Notes under the pieces: generated by a model
Told to the model about the DNA's origin: nothing
Seen by the model: the letters and a program-made list of their open reading frames with translations, nothing else
Databases searched by the model: none
Shown here: positions 25,636 to 35,456 of the stretch, in pieces
Position numbering within the stretch: position 1 is the stretch's first letter
Layout of the letters: the number at the start of each line of letters is the position of its first letter
Source of the DNA: Sphingobacterium sp. UGAL515B_05
Lineage (GTDB): Bacteria > Bacteroidota > Bacteroidia > Sphingobacteriales > Sphingobacteriaceae
DNA length: 64,000 nt
Direction: 5' to 3'
NCBI RefSeq assembly: GCF_033097525.1
Contig: NZ_CP109907.1
Location: 2,294,001 to 2,358,000 of the forward strand
Made by a program: the position numbers and the translations under genes

Positions 25636-26571
25636 ATGGCAGCACATCAGCGTAAAACAGGGCTGGGAAGAGGTTTAGGTGCGCTATTAAACGATAGTGT
25701 AGAAGTTCCTGCTAAAAGTAATCAGCAAGTGGAAGAGGCTCCTCTAGTTACCCCAACTGCTGTAAAAACAACAAAAGAGAATGGTAGTATTAGCCATGTT
25801 CGTGTAGAGGAAATAGCTGTCAATCCTTTTCAGCCGCGTACCGAATTTGATCCGGTTGCTTTACAGGAGTTATCGGAATCGATTAGTTTACAAGGTTTAA
25901 TTCAGCCGATTACAGTACGTAAAATTTCGGATGGCAATTATCAGCTAATTTCCGGGGAGCGGCGTCTCCGTGCTTCGCGCTTGGCTGGTATCACCGAAAT
26001 TCCAGCGTATATCCGTACAGCCAATGATCAGCAGATGCTGGAAATGGCCTTGATTGAGAATATCCAACGGGAGAACCTCAATGCGATTGAAGTTGCCCTG
26101 AGTTTTCAGCGCATGATTGAGGAGTGTAATTTAAAACAGGAAGAATTGGGGGAGCGTGTTAGTAAAAACCGGTCTACTGTTACAAATTATCTCCGTTTAT
26201 TAAAGCTTCCACCTGTCATTCAGGCGGCAATACGTGACGGGGCATTGACCATGGGGCATGCTCGTGCCCTGATTAATATTCCTGAGGTTGATAAGCAGCT
26301 TTATATCTTTAAGTTGATTATTGATCAAGGTCTATCTGTTCGCAAAGCGGAGGAACTGGTTCGTGAGTTACAAAAAGGCGGTAAGAAAAAAGCAGGAAAG
26401 GATAAAGCTCCGATGTCTTTCCAACTGCAGAAAATTGAAGATGATCTGGCTTCTAAATTTTCTTCTCGCGTCAAATTGAATCTGAAGAGCACAAAAGGAA
26501 AAGGAGCAATTGAGATCCCTTTTGAATCGGAAGATGATTTAAGTCGCATTCTTGAATTGTTAGACTGGTAA
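25636..26571 (+). CDS. parB: Chromosome partitioning protein ParB/Spo0J
   Basis: The 311-aa protein starts RKTGLGRGLGALLND, the ParA-interacting leader. The ParB/Srx nuclease fold (CTPase) has NPFQPRTEF and GERRLRASRLAG (the GERRxRA motif), ENIQRENLNAIEVA, and the central HTH includes QEELGERVSKNRSTVTNYLRLLKLP. It spreads on DNA from parS as a CTP-dependent clamp. No parS-like palindrome was seen nearby. The next gene starts two bases after its stop. Confidence 0.96.
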   Translation: MAAHQRKTGLGRGLGALLNDSVEVPAKSNQQVEEAPLVTPTAVKTTKENGSISHVRVEEIAVNPFQPRTEFDPVALQELSESISLQGLIQPITVRKISDGNYQLISGERRLRASRLAGITEIPAYIRTANDQQMLEMALIENIQRENLNAIEVALSFQRMIEECNLKQEELGERVSKNRSTVTNYLRLLKLPPVIQAAIRDGALTMGHARALINIPEVDKQLYIFKLIIDQGLSVRKAEELVRELQKGGKKKAGKDKAPMSFQLQKIEDDLASKFSSRVKLNLKSTKGKGAIEIPFESEDDLSRILELLDW

Positions 26572-26572
26572 T

Positions 26573-27298
26573 ATGGCCAAGTTAATAAGCTTGATATTTG
26601 CGGTGTTTGCACTGTCGGTGGTACATGGACAGACTGTGGATACAATCCCCAAGAAACAAATAGCACCACCGGTCAAAATAGATAGCGTAAAGCAAAAATC
26701 GGTACAGGATACCGTAAAGAAAGAATCTCGGAAAGAACGTAAAAAACGCGAGAAGGAGGAAGCTAAGGCGAAAGAGAAGGTTGTGTTCAAGGATTCGACC
26801 CGCTTGGCTATTGAAGCAAAAAATAAACAAGCCTGGAAACGCTCTTTGGTACTTCCGGGCTGGGGACAATATACCAACGGTGGTGTGTGGTGGATAAAAG
26901 TGCCGGCTATCTACGGTGGTTTATTAACAACCGTCCTGGTTTTTGATTTTAATAATCGCTATTATAAAGAACTTTTAGGGGTGTTGCAAGACAATGAACT
27001 CGGTAGACCAATCGATCCGTATTATAGCGGTGTTTCTATTCAGTCTATTATTCGTGCGAAAGATAATGCACGACGAAATCGGGACCTCATGGTGCTTCTT
27101 ACTTTAGGTGTTTATGGTCTGAATGTTGCGGAGGCCTACATCGACTCAATGCTCAAGTATCGTTGGAGTATTGGCGAGGATAAACCCAAAAAGACTGCTT
27201 TCTTAATTGGACCTACTTTAATGGATGCGAGTCTCGCGTCGGGAACTTATTCATTTAAACCTACTGTAGGACTTAAATTGACCATGAAATTCAATTAA
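26573..27298 (+). CDS. DUF5683 domain-containing secreted or membrane protein
   Basis: The 241-aa protein has a signal peptide (LIFAVFALSVVHG), a charged stretch KKESRKERKKREKEEAKAKEK (~47-67) and the DUF5683 core KRSLVLPGWGQYTNGGVWWIKVPAIYGG, with two or three hydrophobic segments. It is encoded two bases after parB in the conserved Bacteroidota parAB-dapB-lepB block. The molecular function is unknown. Confidence 0.85.
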   Translation: MAKLISLIFAVFALSVVHGQTVDTIPKKQIAPPVKIDSVKQKSVQDTVKKESRKERKKREKEEAKAKEKVVFKDSTRLAIEAKNKQAWKRSLVLPGWGQYTNGGVWWIKVPAIYGGLLTTVLVFDFNNRYYKELLGVLQDNELGRPIDPYYSGVSIQSIIRAKDNARRNRDLMVLLTLGVYGLNVAEAYIDSMLKYRWSIGEDKPKKTAFLIGPTLMDASLASGTYSFKPTVGLKLTMKFN

Positions 27299-27481
27299 AT
27301 CCCGTATTCCTAAGATGATATCTCGATTGGAAATAATTGTTGATCAGGGTTTATCTCATTTGTCTTTTAGTGAATATTGCAAATACACTGCTAGTTCAGA
27401 TTGATGTTTGTGGTTTTTAAACATGGGTATTTCATTGAAATTTTTTAATTTTAAAAATAAACTATACTTTTTTCTAAATAT

Positions 27482-28225
27482 ATGAACATCATTCTCTTGG
27501 GATATGGCAAAATGGGGCAGATCATCGAAAGATACGCGCTGAAAAGAGGCCATCAAATTTTTTTAGTTGTCGATGAACATAATCGTCCTAACCTGACTGC
27601 TGATGATATCAAAGGAGCTGATGTCGCAATAGACTTTAGTGTGCCTTCTGCAGCACTGGATAATATGGATCTTTGTCTTCAGGCAGGCGTACCTATTGTC
27701 GTCGGAACAACGGGTTGGTACGACCAATTGGATGAGGTTAAGGCGAAGTGTCTGGAGGCTGGTGGTTCCATTTTGTATGGATCAAACTTTTCCATTGGAG
27801 TAAATGTATTCTTCCATATCAATAGAATGTTGGCGAAGGCTTTGCAGCCATATAAACAATATGATGTTCAGGTCGAAGAGATACACCATATTCATAAATT
27901 GGACGCACCAAGTGGTACAGCAATTACCATTGCTGAAGGGATATTGGATAATAGCGATGTGAAAACCAACTGGGTGAATACTGTTGTTGGCGAGCAGGAT
28001 GAAATTATTCCAAAACCACAGGAACTTTTAATAGAAAGTCATCGTATTGAGGAGGTTCCGGGAACACATACAGTGCTTTATAGCTCGGAGGTTGACCAAA
28101 TCGAATTTAAACATACAGCACATAGCCGCGATGGATTTGCCTTAGGCGCTGTGGTTGCCGCTGAATGGTTGAATGGCAAAAAAGGTTTCTATCAAGTTAC
28201 TGAAATTTTTGATTTTAATAAATAG
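27482..28225 (+). CDS. dapB: 4-hydroxy-tetrahydrodipicolinate reductase
   Basis: The 247-aa enzyme reduces HTPA with NAD(P)H in lysine and diaminopimelate synthesis, which feeds peptidoglycan. The Rossmann motif GYGKMGQIIE, AIDFSVPSA, VVGTTGWY, the active-site region EEIHHIHKLDAPSGTAITIAE with the catalytic His and Lys, and HTAHSRDGFALGA are all present. It lies 16 bp before lepB. Confidence 0.96.
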   Translation: MNIILLGYGKMGQIIERYALKRGHQIFLVVDEHNRPNLTADDIKGADVAIDFSVPSAALDNMDLCLQAGVPIVVGTTGWYDQLDEVKAKCLEAGGSILYGSNFSIGVNVFFHINRMLAKALQPYKQYDVQVEEIHHIHKLDAPSGTAITIAEGILDNSDVKTNWVNTVVGEQDEIIPKPQELLIESHRIEEVPGTHTVLYSSEVDQIEFKHTAHSRDGFALGAVVAAEWLNGKKGFYQVTEIFDFNK

Positions 28226-28241
28226 TACTAATAAGTAGTTT

Positions 28242-29810
28242 ATGGGCTTAATTATATTTGCGGTTTTAACAGCAATATCGGGATATGGACTGTGGCAATT
28301 GTTTGTTAAAGCTGGCAGAAATGGCTGGGAAGCAATCGTACCGTTTTATAGCCAATATATTCAGGCAAAATTGACCGGAAGACCTACATGGTGGGTGATT
28401 TTATTGCTGGTTCCAATTGTCAATGTCTTTGTTTTCTATAATCTTTATCTTGATTTTATACATTGTTTCGGAAAACGTCGTTTTTGGGAGAATGCTGCTG
28501 CAGTTTTGGTCCCTTTTATCGTTCTGCCGATGTGGGCAAAGGATAACAATGTACGTTTTTTGAATGGCTTATATGCGAAAAATCTGAAGGCCGCAAGCCA
28601 AGAAGGTGTTGAACTGACTGAAGAGAAGCGCGCGGAAATTGCACTTGAATCGTATAAGGATTATAAAATTAAATATCCGTATAAGAAATCCATGGTACGC
28701 GAGTGGGCGGATGCCATTGTATTTGCAACCGTAGCGGCATCGCTTATTCGTGGCTTCCTGATCGAAGCGTATATGATTCCAACAGGATCAATGGAGCGTA
28801 CCTTGTTGATCGGGGATTTCTTATTTGTAAGCAAGTTAAATTATGGACCGCGTGTTCCCAACACGCCGATTGCCTTTCCTTTTGCCCATCATACGATGCC
28901 CATCACTGGAGGGAAAGCGTATTCTGAATTAATTGAACTACCCTATAAACGTCTGCCGGGATTTCAAAAGATTGAACGTAATGATGTCGTTGTCTTCAAT
29001 TTTCCTGCAGGTGACACTGTCGCGCTTGAAAACCAAAATTCAAGTTATTATGATCTTGTAAGAGCTTATGGTTGGCAGACCGTCAATTCTCAGTTTACAA
29101 TCCAGGCAAGACCTATTGATAAAAGGGAGAATTATATTAAACGCTGTGTTGGATTGCCTGGCGATAAAATTTTCATGAAAGATGCTAAACTCTTTGTGAA
29201 CGACCAACCAGGATTTGATCCTCCAGAAAGCCAATTGGATTATCTCGTATTAACGGATGGTACCCCATTGAATATGGATAGGTTACGGGAGTTGAGAATT
29301 GAAACAGCCGGTGGCGATCAGCAGCCTGGTGTTTACCAGTTGTTCATGACAAAAGATGAACTAGCCATTGTAAAATCTTGGTCGAATGTCAAAGAAATCA
29401 GAAGAAATTCGGGTGGAGAAGGAGCTTATCCTTATGATCCACAATACAAATGGAATTTTGACAATTTTGGACCGATTTTAATCCCGAAGAAAGGATGGAC
29501 GGTGGCATTAAATGCACAGACTCTGCCCATTTATGAAAGAGCTATCCGTGTTTATGAAAATAACAAGTTGGAAAAACGTTCGGATGGGATTTATATCAAT
29601 GATGTGAAAGCAGACCATTATACGTTTAAAATGGATTACTTTTGGATGATGGGTGATAATCGCCATAATTCTCTGGATTCAAGGGGCTGGGGATTTGTTC
29701 CCGAAGATCATGTTGTCGGAAAGGCCTTATTTACTTGGATGAGCTGGGACGAAATTGGTACCGGACTTTCGAAAATTCGCTGGAACCGTATCTTTAAAGG
29801 AATTCATTAG
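28242..29810 (+). CDS. lepB: Signal peptidase I with N-terminal DUF5684 domain
   Basis: The 522-aa protein has an N-terminal DUF5684 membrane domain (~1-110; [23 protein letters not shown], two to three helices), then the S26 protease anchored by a helix near 155-175. The catalytic Ser183 lies in [14 protein letters not shown] and the catalytic Lys300 in [15 protein letters not shown]; box E is [17 protein letters not shown]. Two long insertions between the conserved boxes make it larger than E. coli LepB. It removes Sec signal peptides. A transcription terminator follows. Confidence 0.94.
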   Translation: MGLIIFAVLTAISGYGLWQLFVKAGRNGWEAIVPFYSQYIQAKLTGRPTWWVILLLVPIVNVFVFYNLYLDFIHCFGKRRFWENAAAVLVPFIVLPMWAKDNNVRFLNGLYAKNLKAASQEGVELTEEKRAEIALESYKDYKIKYPYKKSMVREWADAIVFATVAASLIRGFLIEAYMIPTGSMERTLLIGDFLFVSKLNYGPRVPNTPIAFPFAHHTMPITGGKAYSELIELPYKRLPGFQKIERNDVVVFNFPAGDTVALENQNSSYYDLVRAYGWQTVNSQFTIQARPIDKRENYIKRCVGLPGDKIFMKDAKLFVNDQPGFDPPESQLDYLVLTDGTPLNMDRLRELRIETAGGDQQPGVYQLFMTKDELAIVKSWSNVKEIRRNSGGEGAYPYDPQYKWNFDNFGPILIPKKGWTVALNAQTLPIYERAIRVYENNKLEKRSDGIYINDVKADHYTFKMDYFWMMGDNRHNSLDSRGWGFVPEDHVVGKALFTWMSWDEIGTGLSKIRWNRIFKGIH

Positions 29811-29853
29811 TAATTGCAAGTTGAGCAATAAAGCCTCTGGTTTGGAGGTAAGG

Positions 29854-29886
29854 AAAAGGGCTTTCGTTTAAGAAAGCCCTTTTTTT
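29854..29886 (+). terminator. Terminator after lepB
   Basis: AAAAGGGCTTTC (29854-29865) pairs with GAAAGCCCTTTT (29872-29883), loop GTTTAA, within a run of seven T residues. Confidence 0.9.
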
Positions 29887-30036
29887 GAATGTTTTTTTCT
29901 ATTGGCTAGAAACACCTTCCATTCACTTTTCTAACTGCTGCCGCTGGCGAAATCCTGAAACTGTACATAAGTCACAATTTTTTTAAATCGCCGAAAGCTT
30001 ATCGATTATAGGTTTCGGTGTTCTACAAATGTTGTG

Positions 30037-30753
30037 CTATTTCAAACAAGCCAGATAACGTTTGATGGTTTCTTCTAGTCCTAGGTAAAGTGCATCAGAG
30101 ATGAGGGCATGGCCTATACTTACTTCCAGGAGTTCGGGGATATGTTGGTTGAAATATTGCAGATTGTTGAGATCTAAGTCATGGCCCGCATTTAGACCTA
30201 AACCGACTTCACGTGCTTTTAATGCCGCTTTGAAATAAGGTTTTATCGCGAGTTCCCGGTCAAAGCCATATTCGGTGGCAAATCCTTCCGTATAAAGCTC
30301 AATACGGTCTGTTCCTGTTTCCGCCGCGGCCTCTACCATTTCTTCAACCGGATCAACAAAGATAGAAACGCGTATGCCTGCGTCTTTGAACAATTTGCAC
30401 ATATCTTGTAGGTAGGCTTTGTTCTTGATGGTATCCCAGCCATGATTCGAGGTCAATTGTCCTTCGGTATCTGGCACTAAGGTTACTTGTGCTGGTTTAT
30501 TGGCCAATACAAGGTCAATAAATTTCTGTTCCTGGCAATTTCCTTCAATATTGAGTTCGGTCTGAATTTCTGCTTTTAAATCAAAGACATCCTGATATCG
30601 AATATGTCTTTCATCCGGTCTCGGGTGAACAGTGATGCCCTGTGCTCCAAAACGTTCACAGGCTAAGGCCGCAGATACTAGATTTGGGTTATTGCCACCT
30701 CTAGAATTTCTGAGCGTTGCGATTTTATTGATATTTACTGAAAGTCTGGTCAT
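30037..30753 (-). CDS. pdxJ: Pyridoxine 5'-phosphate synthase
   Basis: I choose ATG at 30753 (238 aa, the family length), giving [20 protein letters not shown]; the frame is open to 30783. PdxJ condenses 1-deoxyxylulose-5-P with 3-amino-2-oxopropyl phosphate to make pyridoxine phosphate. Motifs include [47 protein letters not shown] and [12 protein letters not shown], with [19 protein letters not shown] near the end. It is divergent from cdaA with a 60-bp gap that must carry both promoters. Confidence 0.96.
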   Translation of the reverse strand: MTRLSVNINKIATLRNSRGGNNPNLVSAALACERFGAQGITVHPRPDERHIRYQDVFDLKAEIQTELNIEGNCQEQKFIDLVLANKPAQVTLVPDTEGQLTSNHGWDTIKNKAYLQDMCKLFKDAGIRVSIFVDPVEEMVEAAAETGTDRIELYTEGFATEYGFDRELAIKPYFKAALKAREVGLGLNAGHDLDLNNLQYFNQHIPELLEVSIGHALISDALYLGLEETIKRYLACLK

Positions 30754-30813
30754 TTTCCTGTATGTTATGTTGTAAAAATACAAATAATATCTATTTTTTT
30801 TTAACTTGCATAT

Positions 30814-31608
30814 ATGGATGGAATCGACTATAGCTTGTTTAGCGGCTTTCGCCTATTGGACGTTATTGATATCATATTGGTAGCGATTATTATCTACTAT
30901 ATCTATAGTTTGATTAGAGGGACCATTGCTGTTAATATCCTGATTGGTGTAGCACTATTTTATGGTGTTTATATAGTCGTTAAGCAGATGCACATGCGCT
31001 TGCTGACCGAGATATTCGGCGGTTTTATATCTGTAGGCTCCATCGCCCTGATTGTCGTTTTCCAACAGGAAATCAGACGGTTCTTACTGCACGTTGGGAA
31101 GAACATATCCATGAAAAGGAAAAAAGTTTTTTGGTCGTTTATCGGGAATAAGAAAGCTATACAAAAGGATTTGACGGAAGACTTAAAACCGGTTATTGAA
31201 GCCTGTAGAAGCATGTCGCGTACACGGACAGGCGCTTTATTGGTTTTTTCAAAATATTTTGATGAGGAGTATTATCAGAGCAGTGGGGAGTATATCGATG
31301 CCCATATTTCGAAGCGCCTGATTGAAAGTATCTTTCATAAAAATAGTCCTTTGCATGATGGTGCAGTCGTTATTGTTGATTTTAAGATTATGACCGCATC
31401 TTGTGTGCTACCATTGTCGGATAGTGAGGATTTGCCGTTGCAGTTCGGACTGCGCCATCGTGCTGCTATTGGGGTAACGGAAATCTCGGATGCGATTGCT
31501 GTGATAGTTTCTGAAGAAACTGGCGAGATATCTTTTGCGAAGGACGGAAACGTCAATATGAACGTTTCACCAGAGGAACTAGAACAATTGCTAAAAGATG
31601 AGCTATAA
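30814..31608 (+). CDS. cdaA: Diadenylate cyclase (c-di-AMP synthase)
   Basis: The 264-aa protein has three N-terminal membrane helices (~14-85) and a DAC (DisA_N) domain with both catalytic signatures: DGA (182-184, in [10 protein letters not shown]) and RHR (214-216, in GLRHRAAIG). It makes the second messenger c-di-AMP, which controls osmolytes and wall stress. The start ATG lies 15 bp after a T-rich AACTTGC promoter-like stretch. A bidirectional hairpin follows. Confidence 0.95.
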   Translation: MDGIDYSLFSGFRLLDVIDIILVAIIIYYIYSLIRGTIAVNILIGVALFYGVYIVVKQMHMRLLTEIFGGFISVGSIALIVVFQQEIRRFLLHVGKNISMKRKKVFWSFIGNKKAIQKDLTEDLKPVIEACRSMSRTRTGALLVFSKYFDEEYYQSSGEYIDAHISKRLIESIFHKNSPLHDGAVVIVDFKIMTASCVLPLSDSEDLPLQFGLRHRAAIGVTEISDAIAVIVSEETGEISFAKDGNVNMNVSPEELEQLLKDEL

Positions 31609-31643
31609 AAAAAGCCGAGTTATAAAATAAGCCTTAAATAACG

Positions 31644-31682
31644 ATTCCCCAGAAAGTATCTAACCTTCTGGGGAATTTATTA
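31644..31682. terminator. Bidirectional terminator between cdaA and the DUF2911 gene
   Basis: ATTCCCCAGAA (31644-31654) pairs with TTCTGGGGAAT (31666-31676), flanked by TTATT on the right. It serves two convergent genes. Confidence 0.8.
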
Positions 31683-31693
31683 GTTATAAATAC

Positions 31694-32539
31694 CTATTTC
31701 TTTGCAGCGTTGATAACTTGCGTATTTAATTTGATGTATTCACCATTTTTATCTGCTGTGGCAACTTCAAGACCTTTTGTTGCAGTCTCTATTGCACCTT
31801 TTTTATCTCCAGCTTTTAATTGTGCTTTTGCTTTCCAATAAAGGACGTGGGCAGCTTTAGGTTGCGCTTTGGCAGCTTCGTCAAACCAGTTTAGCGCTTT
31901 ATTTAGATCCAAGTTATTACTGAAGTAGTATTGGGCTGCGGCAAAATAAGGTTTTTTCTCGCCCTTCATGGCCTCGTCGATGGAAGCTAATATTTTAGCC
32001 TGTTGATTGACTTTGAGATCAACTTTTACTGACGTTTTTTCCCAAGCTAAATTCAATACGGCACCGGTAGGTGTAACATTGTCAAAGGAGATGGTAAAAG
32101 TCTCCACTGGATTTGCTAAGGTCTGCGGTTTAACATTGAAACGTAAGGCATCTTCGGTTTGTTTATAGGTATAGGCGCCCCACTGTTTTGTGTTTTTACT
32201 GATGATGATGGTCCATTCCGATTTGTTCGGGATCGTGAAAAGCGCATAAGTTCCGGCGGAAAGCTTATGTCCATTCAACTCAACGTCACCTTCAAAGGTT
32301 AAGGTTGTATTTGTATTTGCACCTGTGCGCCATACTTCGCTGTAAGGAACAAGATCACCAAAAATCTTACGACCGTTCATGCTAGGTCTGCTGTAATTAA
32401 GGGTTACGTTTTCAATACCTAATCCTTGAGTAACTGTCTGTGAGCTACTTGCTGCAGGTAGTTTTAACTGCGCAAAAGATTCGTTGGCCGTAAACATCAT
32501 TGTTGCGGCAATGGCAATTGCAAAAAGATTCTTTTTCAT
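31694..32539 (-). CDS. DUF2911 domain-containing periplasmic protein
   Basis: I choose ATG at 32539 (281 aa), which gives the signal peptide MKKNLFAIAIAATMMFTANESFAQ. The DUF2911 domain (~30-165) includes VTLNYSRPSMNGRKIFGDLVPYSEVWRTGANTNTTL and AGTYALFTIPNKSEWTIIISK. The C-terminal part (~190-281) has TPR-like helices (LNWFDEAAKAQPKAAHVLYWKAKAQLKAGDKKGAIETA). It is common in Bacteroidota; the function is unknown. Confidence 0.9.
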   Translation of the reverse strand: MKKNLFAIAIAATMMFTANESFAQLKLPAASSSQTVTQGLGIENVTLNYSRPSMNGRKIFGDLVPYSEVWRTGANTNTTLTFEGDVELNGHKLSAGTYALFTIPNKSEWTIIISKNTKQWGAYTYKQTEDALRFNVKPQTLANPVETFTISFDNVTPTGAVLNLAWEKTSVKVDLKVNQQAKILASIDEAMKGEKKPYFAAAQYYFSNNLDLNKALNWFDEAAKAQPKAAHVLYWKAKAQLKAGDKKGAIETATKGLEVATADKNGEYIKLNTQVINAAKK

Positions 32540-32712
32540 CTGTATCATTGTTTGTTTTCTGTTGTATGCTTAATCCTGTGGTTCAATATGCTGTTGATAA
32601 GCATTTGATCATGCTTTCCATTTCTCCTGTTGAAAAAACAGAAAATCTGATTATAGTATGGCTGTAATATTTAATGGCTCTTACAGCATCTATCTCCTAA
32701 AAATAGGAAGAA

Positions 32713-32760
32713 TTTTAAGAAAAAAAGGCATCTATTTTTAGATGCCTTTTTTTCTTAAAA
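32713..32760. terminator. Perfect 22-bp hairpin, probable terminator displaced by the IS
   Basis: TTTTAAGAAAAAAAGGCATC starts the left arm (32713-32734), mirrored exactly at 32739-32760 around a 4-nt loop; A and T runs flank the stem on both strands. It ends two bases before the IS left end. Read on the minus strand without the IS, it would follow the stop of the sugar transporter gene by about 20 bp, so I infer it was that gene's terminator. Confidence 0.75.
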
Positions 32761-32801
32761 TATGTCTCGTCCTGAAATATCGATACACAAAAAGAATCGT
32801 T

Positions 32802-33230
32802 ATGGAAGAAGGAACAAATTATGTAAAGCGGACTCAGCGTGATTACACTTTAACATTGAAGCTGAATGTCGTTAAAGAGATTGAATCGGGGAAATTGACA
32901 CTCTCCCAAGCTCAAAAACAGTATGGCATCCAGGGAGATAGCACTATTCGCAAATGGTTAAAAAAATATGGTAACTTTGATTGGGAGAATCAAATACCAT
33001 CCAATATGGCAAAGTCACCAGAACAGCGCATTTTAGAACTGGAAGCCAAAGTCAGACTGCTGGAGAAGCAAAAGGCTCAACTTGAGCATCAGAATCACAT
33101 CGCTGATTCCAAAGCGATCATCTTTGACATGATGATCGATATTGCAGAAAAAGAATATAAAATCGACGTAAGAAAAAACTTGAAACCCGCGCAATCAATC
33201 GTTTCCGGCAAGAAAAACAAGAAAGCCTAA
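32802..33230 (+). CDS. IS3-family transposase OrfA (HTH/leucine zipper)
   Basis: From ATG 32802 inside the IS (MEEGTNYVKRTQRDYTL) the product has 142 residues; the frame opens earlier (32742) but that lies outside the element. It has a helix-turn-helix (LTLSQAQKQYGIQGDSTIRKWLKKY) and a leucine-zipper coiled coil (ILELEAKVRLLEKQKAQLEHQN), typical of OrfA, which binds the IS ends. Its last codons are A-rich (AAGAAAAACAAGAAAG, 33210-33225), where a -1 shift would make OrfAB. Confidence 0.9.
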   Translation: MEEGTNYVKRTQRDYTLTLKLNVVKEIESGKLTLSQAQKQYGIQGDSTIRKWLKKYGNFDWENQIPSNMAKSPEQRILELEAKVRLLEKQKAQLEHQNHIADSKAIIFDMMIDIAEKEYKIDVRKNLKPAQSIVSGKKNKKA

Positions 33231-33244
33231 GTTTTACTTGTGGA

Positions 33245-34093
33245 TTGTTCGGGTTAGACAGGCAGGTGTATTATCGAAGGATCAAACGTATAGCCAGGAG
33301 CCAGGGTATAGCCGGGAAAATTGTGGACTTAGTTCATGAAATACGCACTACCCAGCCAAGAATAGGCACACGGAAACTTTACCATATATTGGCAAGGGAG
33401 CTACAGGCATTAAAAGTGGGCAGAGACAAATTCTTTGATATTTTACGCGCCAACCATTTGTTAATTACACCTAAAAGAAGCTATCATACGACCACTATGT
33501 CACATCATAGATTTAGAAAATATCCGAATATTATTAAAGAAGTGACTGTTTGCCGTCCCAATCAGGTTTGGGTAAGTGATATCACTTACATAGGGAAGCG
33601 AGAAAGCCCCTGTTACCTGAGTTTGGTTACAGATGCCTATTCGAAAAAAATTGTTGGCTTTGAGGTCTCGCGGACCATGTGCACACCGCATGTTGTAAAA
33701 GCACTAAAAATGGCACAAAAACAAAGAAAAACAAACGAGCCGTTAATCCATCATTCCGACAGAGGGGTACAATATTGTGCAGAAGAATACCAATATTACC
33801 TAAACAAGTATCAGCTCAGGTGCAGTATGACAGAAAACTCTGATCCTTATGAAAATGCCATCGCTGAACGAATCAATGGTATACTCAAACAAGAGTTCAT
33901 GATTGATACCTATCATTTAGATCTACATTTGATGAAGCAGATCGTAGCTGAAGCAATCGATATCTATAATAATGACAGACCACATTGGTCTAATCATATG
34001 CTAACTCCAAATCAGATGCACATGAAATCAAACATGAACTTCAGAACTTATAAAACAAAAAACAGTAGCAACCTATCGGCTACTACTGTTTAA
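33245..34093 (+). CDS. IS3-family transposase OrfB (DDE integrase core)
   Basis: The 282-aa frame (TTG start at 33245) carries the rve core: the first Asp in QVWVSDITYIG, the second in IHHSDRGVQY and the Glu in NAIAERINGILKQEF, an intact DDE triad. An HTH_21-like segment (EIRTTQPRIGTRKLYHIL) precedes it. The -1 frame relative to OrfA is open upstream to at least 33212, coding QESLSFTCGLFGLDRQVYYR, so the working enzyme is probably the OrfAB frameshift fusion rather than OrfB from TTG. Confidence 0.92.
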   Translation: MFGLDRQVYYRRIKRIARSQGIAGKIVDLVHEIRTTQPRIGTRKLYHILARELQALKVGRDKFFDILRANHLLITPKRSYHTTTMSHHRFRKYPNIIKEVTVCRPNQVWVSDITYIGKRESPCYLSLVTDAYSKKIVGFEVSRTMCTPHVVKALKMAQKQRKTNEPLIHHSDRGVQYCAEEYQYYLNKYQLRCSMTENSDPYENAIAERINGILKQEFMIDTYHLDLHLMKQIVAEAIDIYNNDRPHWSNHMLTPNQMHMKSNMNFRTYKTKNSSNLSATTV

Positions 34094-34163
34094 ATTATTT
34101 ATTTTTAATCACTGAAAACCTGTATCGATTTTTCAGGACTAGTCAATATAAGATGGATTTATA

Positions 34164-35456
34164 TTAATTCGTTTTTCCAACTTTATGACCTGCTATTGAG
34201 AAATACATAATGTATAGATAGCCCGGAACCATTGCATATAGGAATGCATGTTGAAAATCAATATGCAAATGATCTTTCAAAAGCCCGTAGATCAAAGGCC
34301 ATATCGCTCCACCAGCAATCCCCATAATCATGATTGCTGATCCTGTTTTTGTGAATTTTCCCAGACCTTTAATTCCTAGCGGGAAGATCGCTGGCCACAT
34401 GAGGGAGTTAGCGATGCCTAACAAGGCTACGAATATAAATGATGTTGTGCCGGTTGTGAAAACAGAAATAACGGTGAACGTGATGCCAATGATGGTGCAA
34501 ATGCGTAGGGCCATTTGTTGTGATACAAATCTTGGAATAGAAATGATACCAATAATATAACCGATCAACATACAAGCGAGTGTAAATGCTGTTGCATAGG
34601 TTGTAAAGAAAGGATCAACTTTCAGTTCACGTGCATAGACGCCAATGATGTCTCCGGCCATAACTTCGACGGCCACACAGAAGAAAATTGCCAAAGCCCC
34701 CAAGAACAAATGTGGATATTGAAATATCGATGTTTTCTTTGCTGCCACAGTTCCGCTTTCTGCGCTGGTTTCTTCTTCTGCATCCACATCGACCTCAGGC
34801 AGGTGTGTGAACTTTAAGAATATTGCGAAGGCAACGAATATAATTGCAAGCGAGATATAGGGAGTGTGTACGCGTTGAAGAAGATCATCTAAGATCGCAT
34901 TCTTTTGGACAAGATCCGTTGTTGCTTCTAATTTTGCTGTTACCTTTTGAGCATCTTTTAAAAAGAGTGTTCCAAAAAGGATAGGTACAATGATACCAGC
35001 CGATTTATTGAAAAATCCAGCTATTGAAATACGTTGCGCAGCGCTATCAATGGGACCAATAATACTTAAGTAAGGGTTAACGGCTGTTTGTAATAATGCC
35101 ATTCCTGAACCTTGGATGAAGATTCCCGTTAAAAATAGGCCGTAGCTTCTATTATCTGCCGCAGGAATAAAGATCAAAGATCCTAAACCTAATATAATAA
35201 GACTGACAACTAAACCATTTTGGAAACCAATTTTTTTAATGATGACTGAGCTTGGAAGTGCTAGGAAAAAATAAGCAATATAGGAAGCAAAGGTTACGAA
35301 GAAAGCTTGCAAATCTGTTTCGAGGTTACAAGCGATTTTTAAGAATGGAATTAAGGTTCCGTTTGCCCAGGTAATAAAACCGAGGATAAAAAATAAACCA
35401 CAGCAGATGGCCATAGGGCGAAAAGCTGTTTTACCAACGTTAGGATTAGTGGTCAT
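34164..35456 (-). CDS. FucP-type sugar MFS transporter
   Basis: The 430-aa protein has 12 predicted membrane helices and the FHS (fucose permease/glucose-galactose porter) signatures: MAICCGLFFILGFITWANGTLIPFLKIACNLE, SYIAYFFLALPS, and FIQGSGMALLQTAVNPYLSIIGP. Members are H+-coupled importers of fucose, glucose, galactose or N-acetylglucosamine; the substrate cannot be told here. Its stop is 19 bp from the IS right end, which separates it from the hairpin at 32713-32760. Confidence 0.9.
   Translation of the reverse strand: MTTNPNVGKTAFRPMAICCGLFFILGFITWANGTLIPFLKIACNLETDLQAFFVTFASYIAYFFLALPSSVIIKKIGFQNGLVVSLIILGLGSLIFIPAADNRSYGLFLTGIFIQGSGMALLQTAVNPYLSIIGPIDSAAQRISIAGFFNKSAGIIVPILFGTLFLKDAQKVTAKLEATTDLVQKNAILDDLLQRVHTPYISLAIIFVAFAIFLKFTHLPEVDVDAEEETSAESGTVAAKKTSIFQYPHLFLGALAIFFCVAVEVMAGDIIGVYARELKVDPFFTTYATAFTLACMLIGYIIGIISIPRFVSQQMALRICTIIGITFTVISVFTTGTTSFIFVALLGIANSLMWPAIFPLGIKGLGKFTKTGSAIMIMGIAGGAIWPLIYGLLKDHLHIDFQHAFLYAMVPGYLYIMYFSIAGHKVGKTN

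Larger units (their letters stand above)
32763..34145 (+). mobile_element. IS3-family insertion sequence, complete, 1,383 bp
   Basis: The left end (32763-32787) and the inverted right end (34121-34145) agree at 22 of 25 positions, with cores GTCCTGAAA and ATCGATACA and terminal TG...CA. The 3-bp sequence ATA is present directly outside both ends (32760-32762 and 34146-34148), a target duplication of the size normal for IS3. It encodes OrfA and OrfB in overlapping -1 register with intact motifs, so it looks recent and possibly active. Confidence 0.92.

Noticed and set aside
32713-32760. The 22-bp palindrome as the end of the IS
   Set aside because: The matching terminal repeats begin at 32763 and end at 34145, with ATA duplicated just outside; the palindrome is outside the element.
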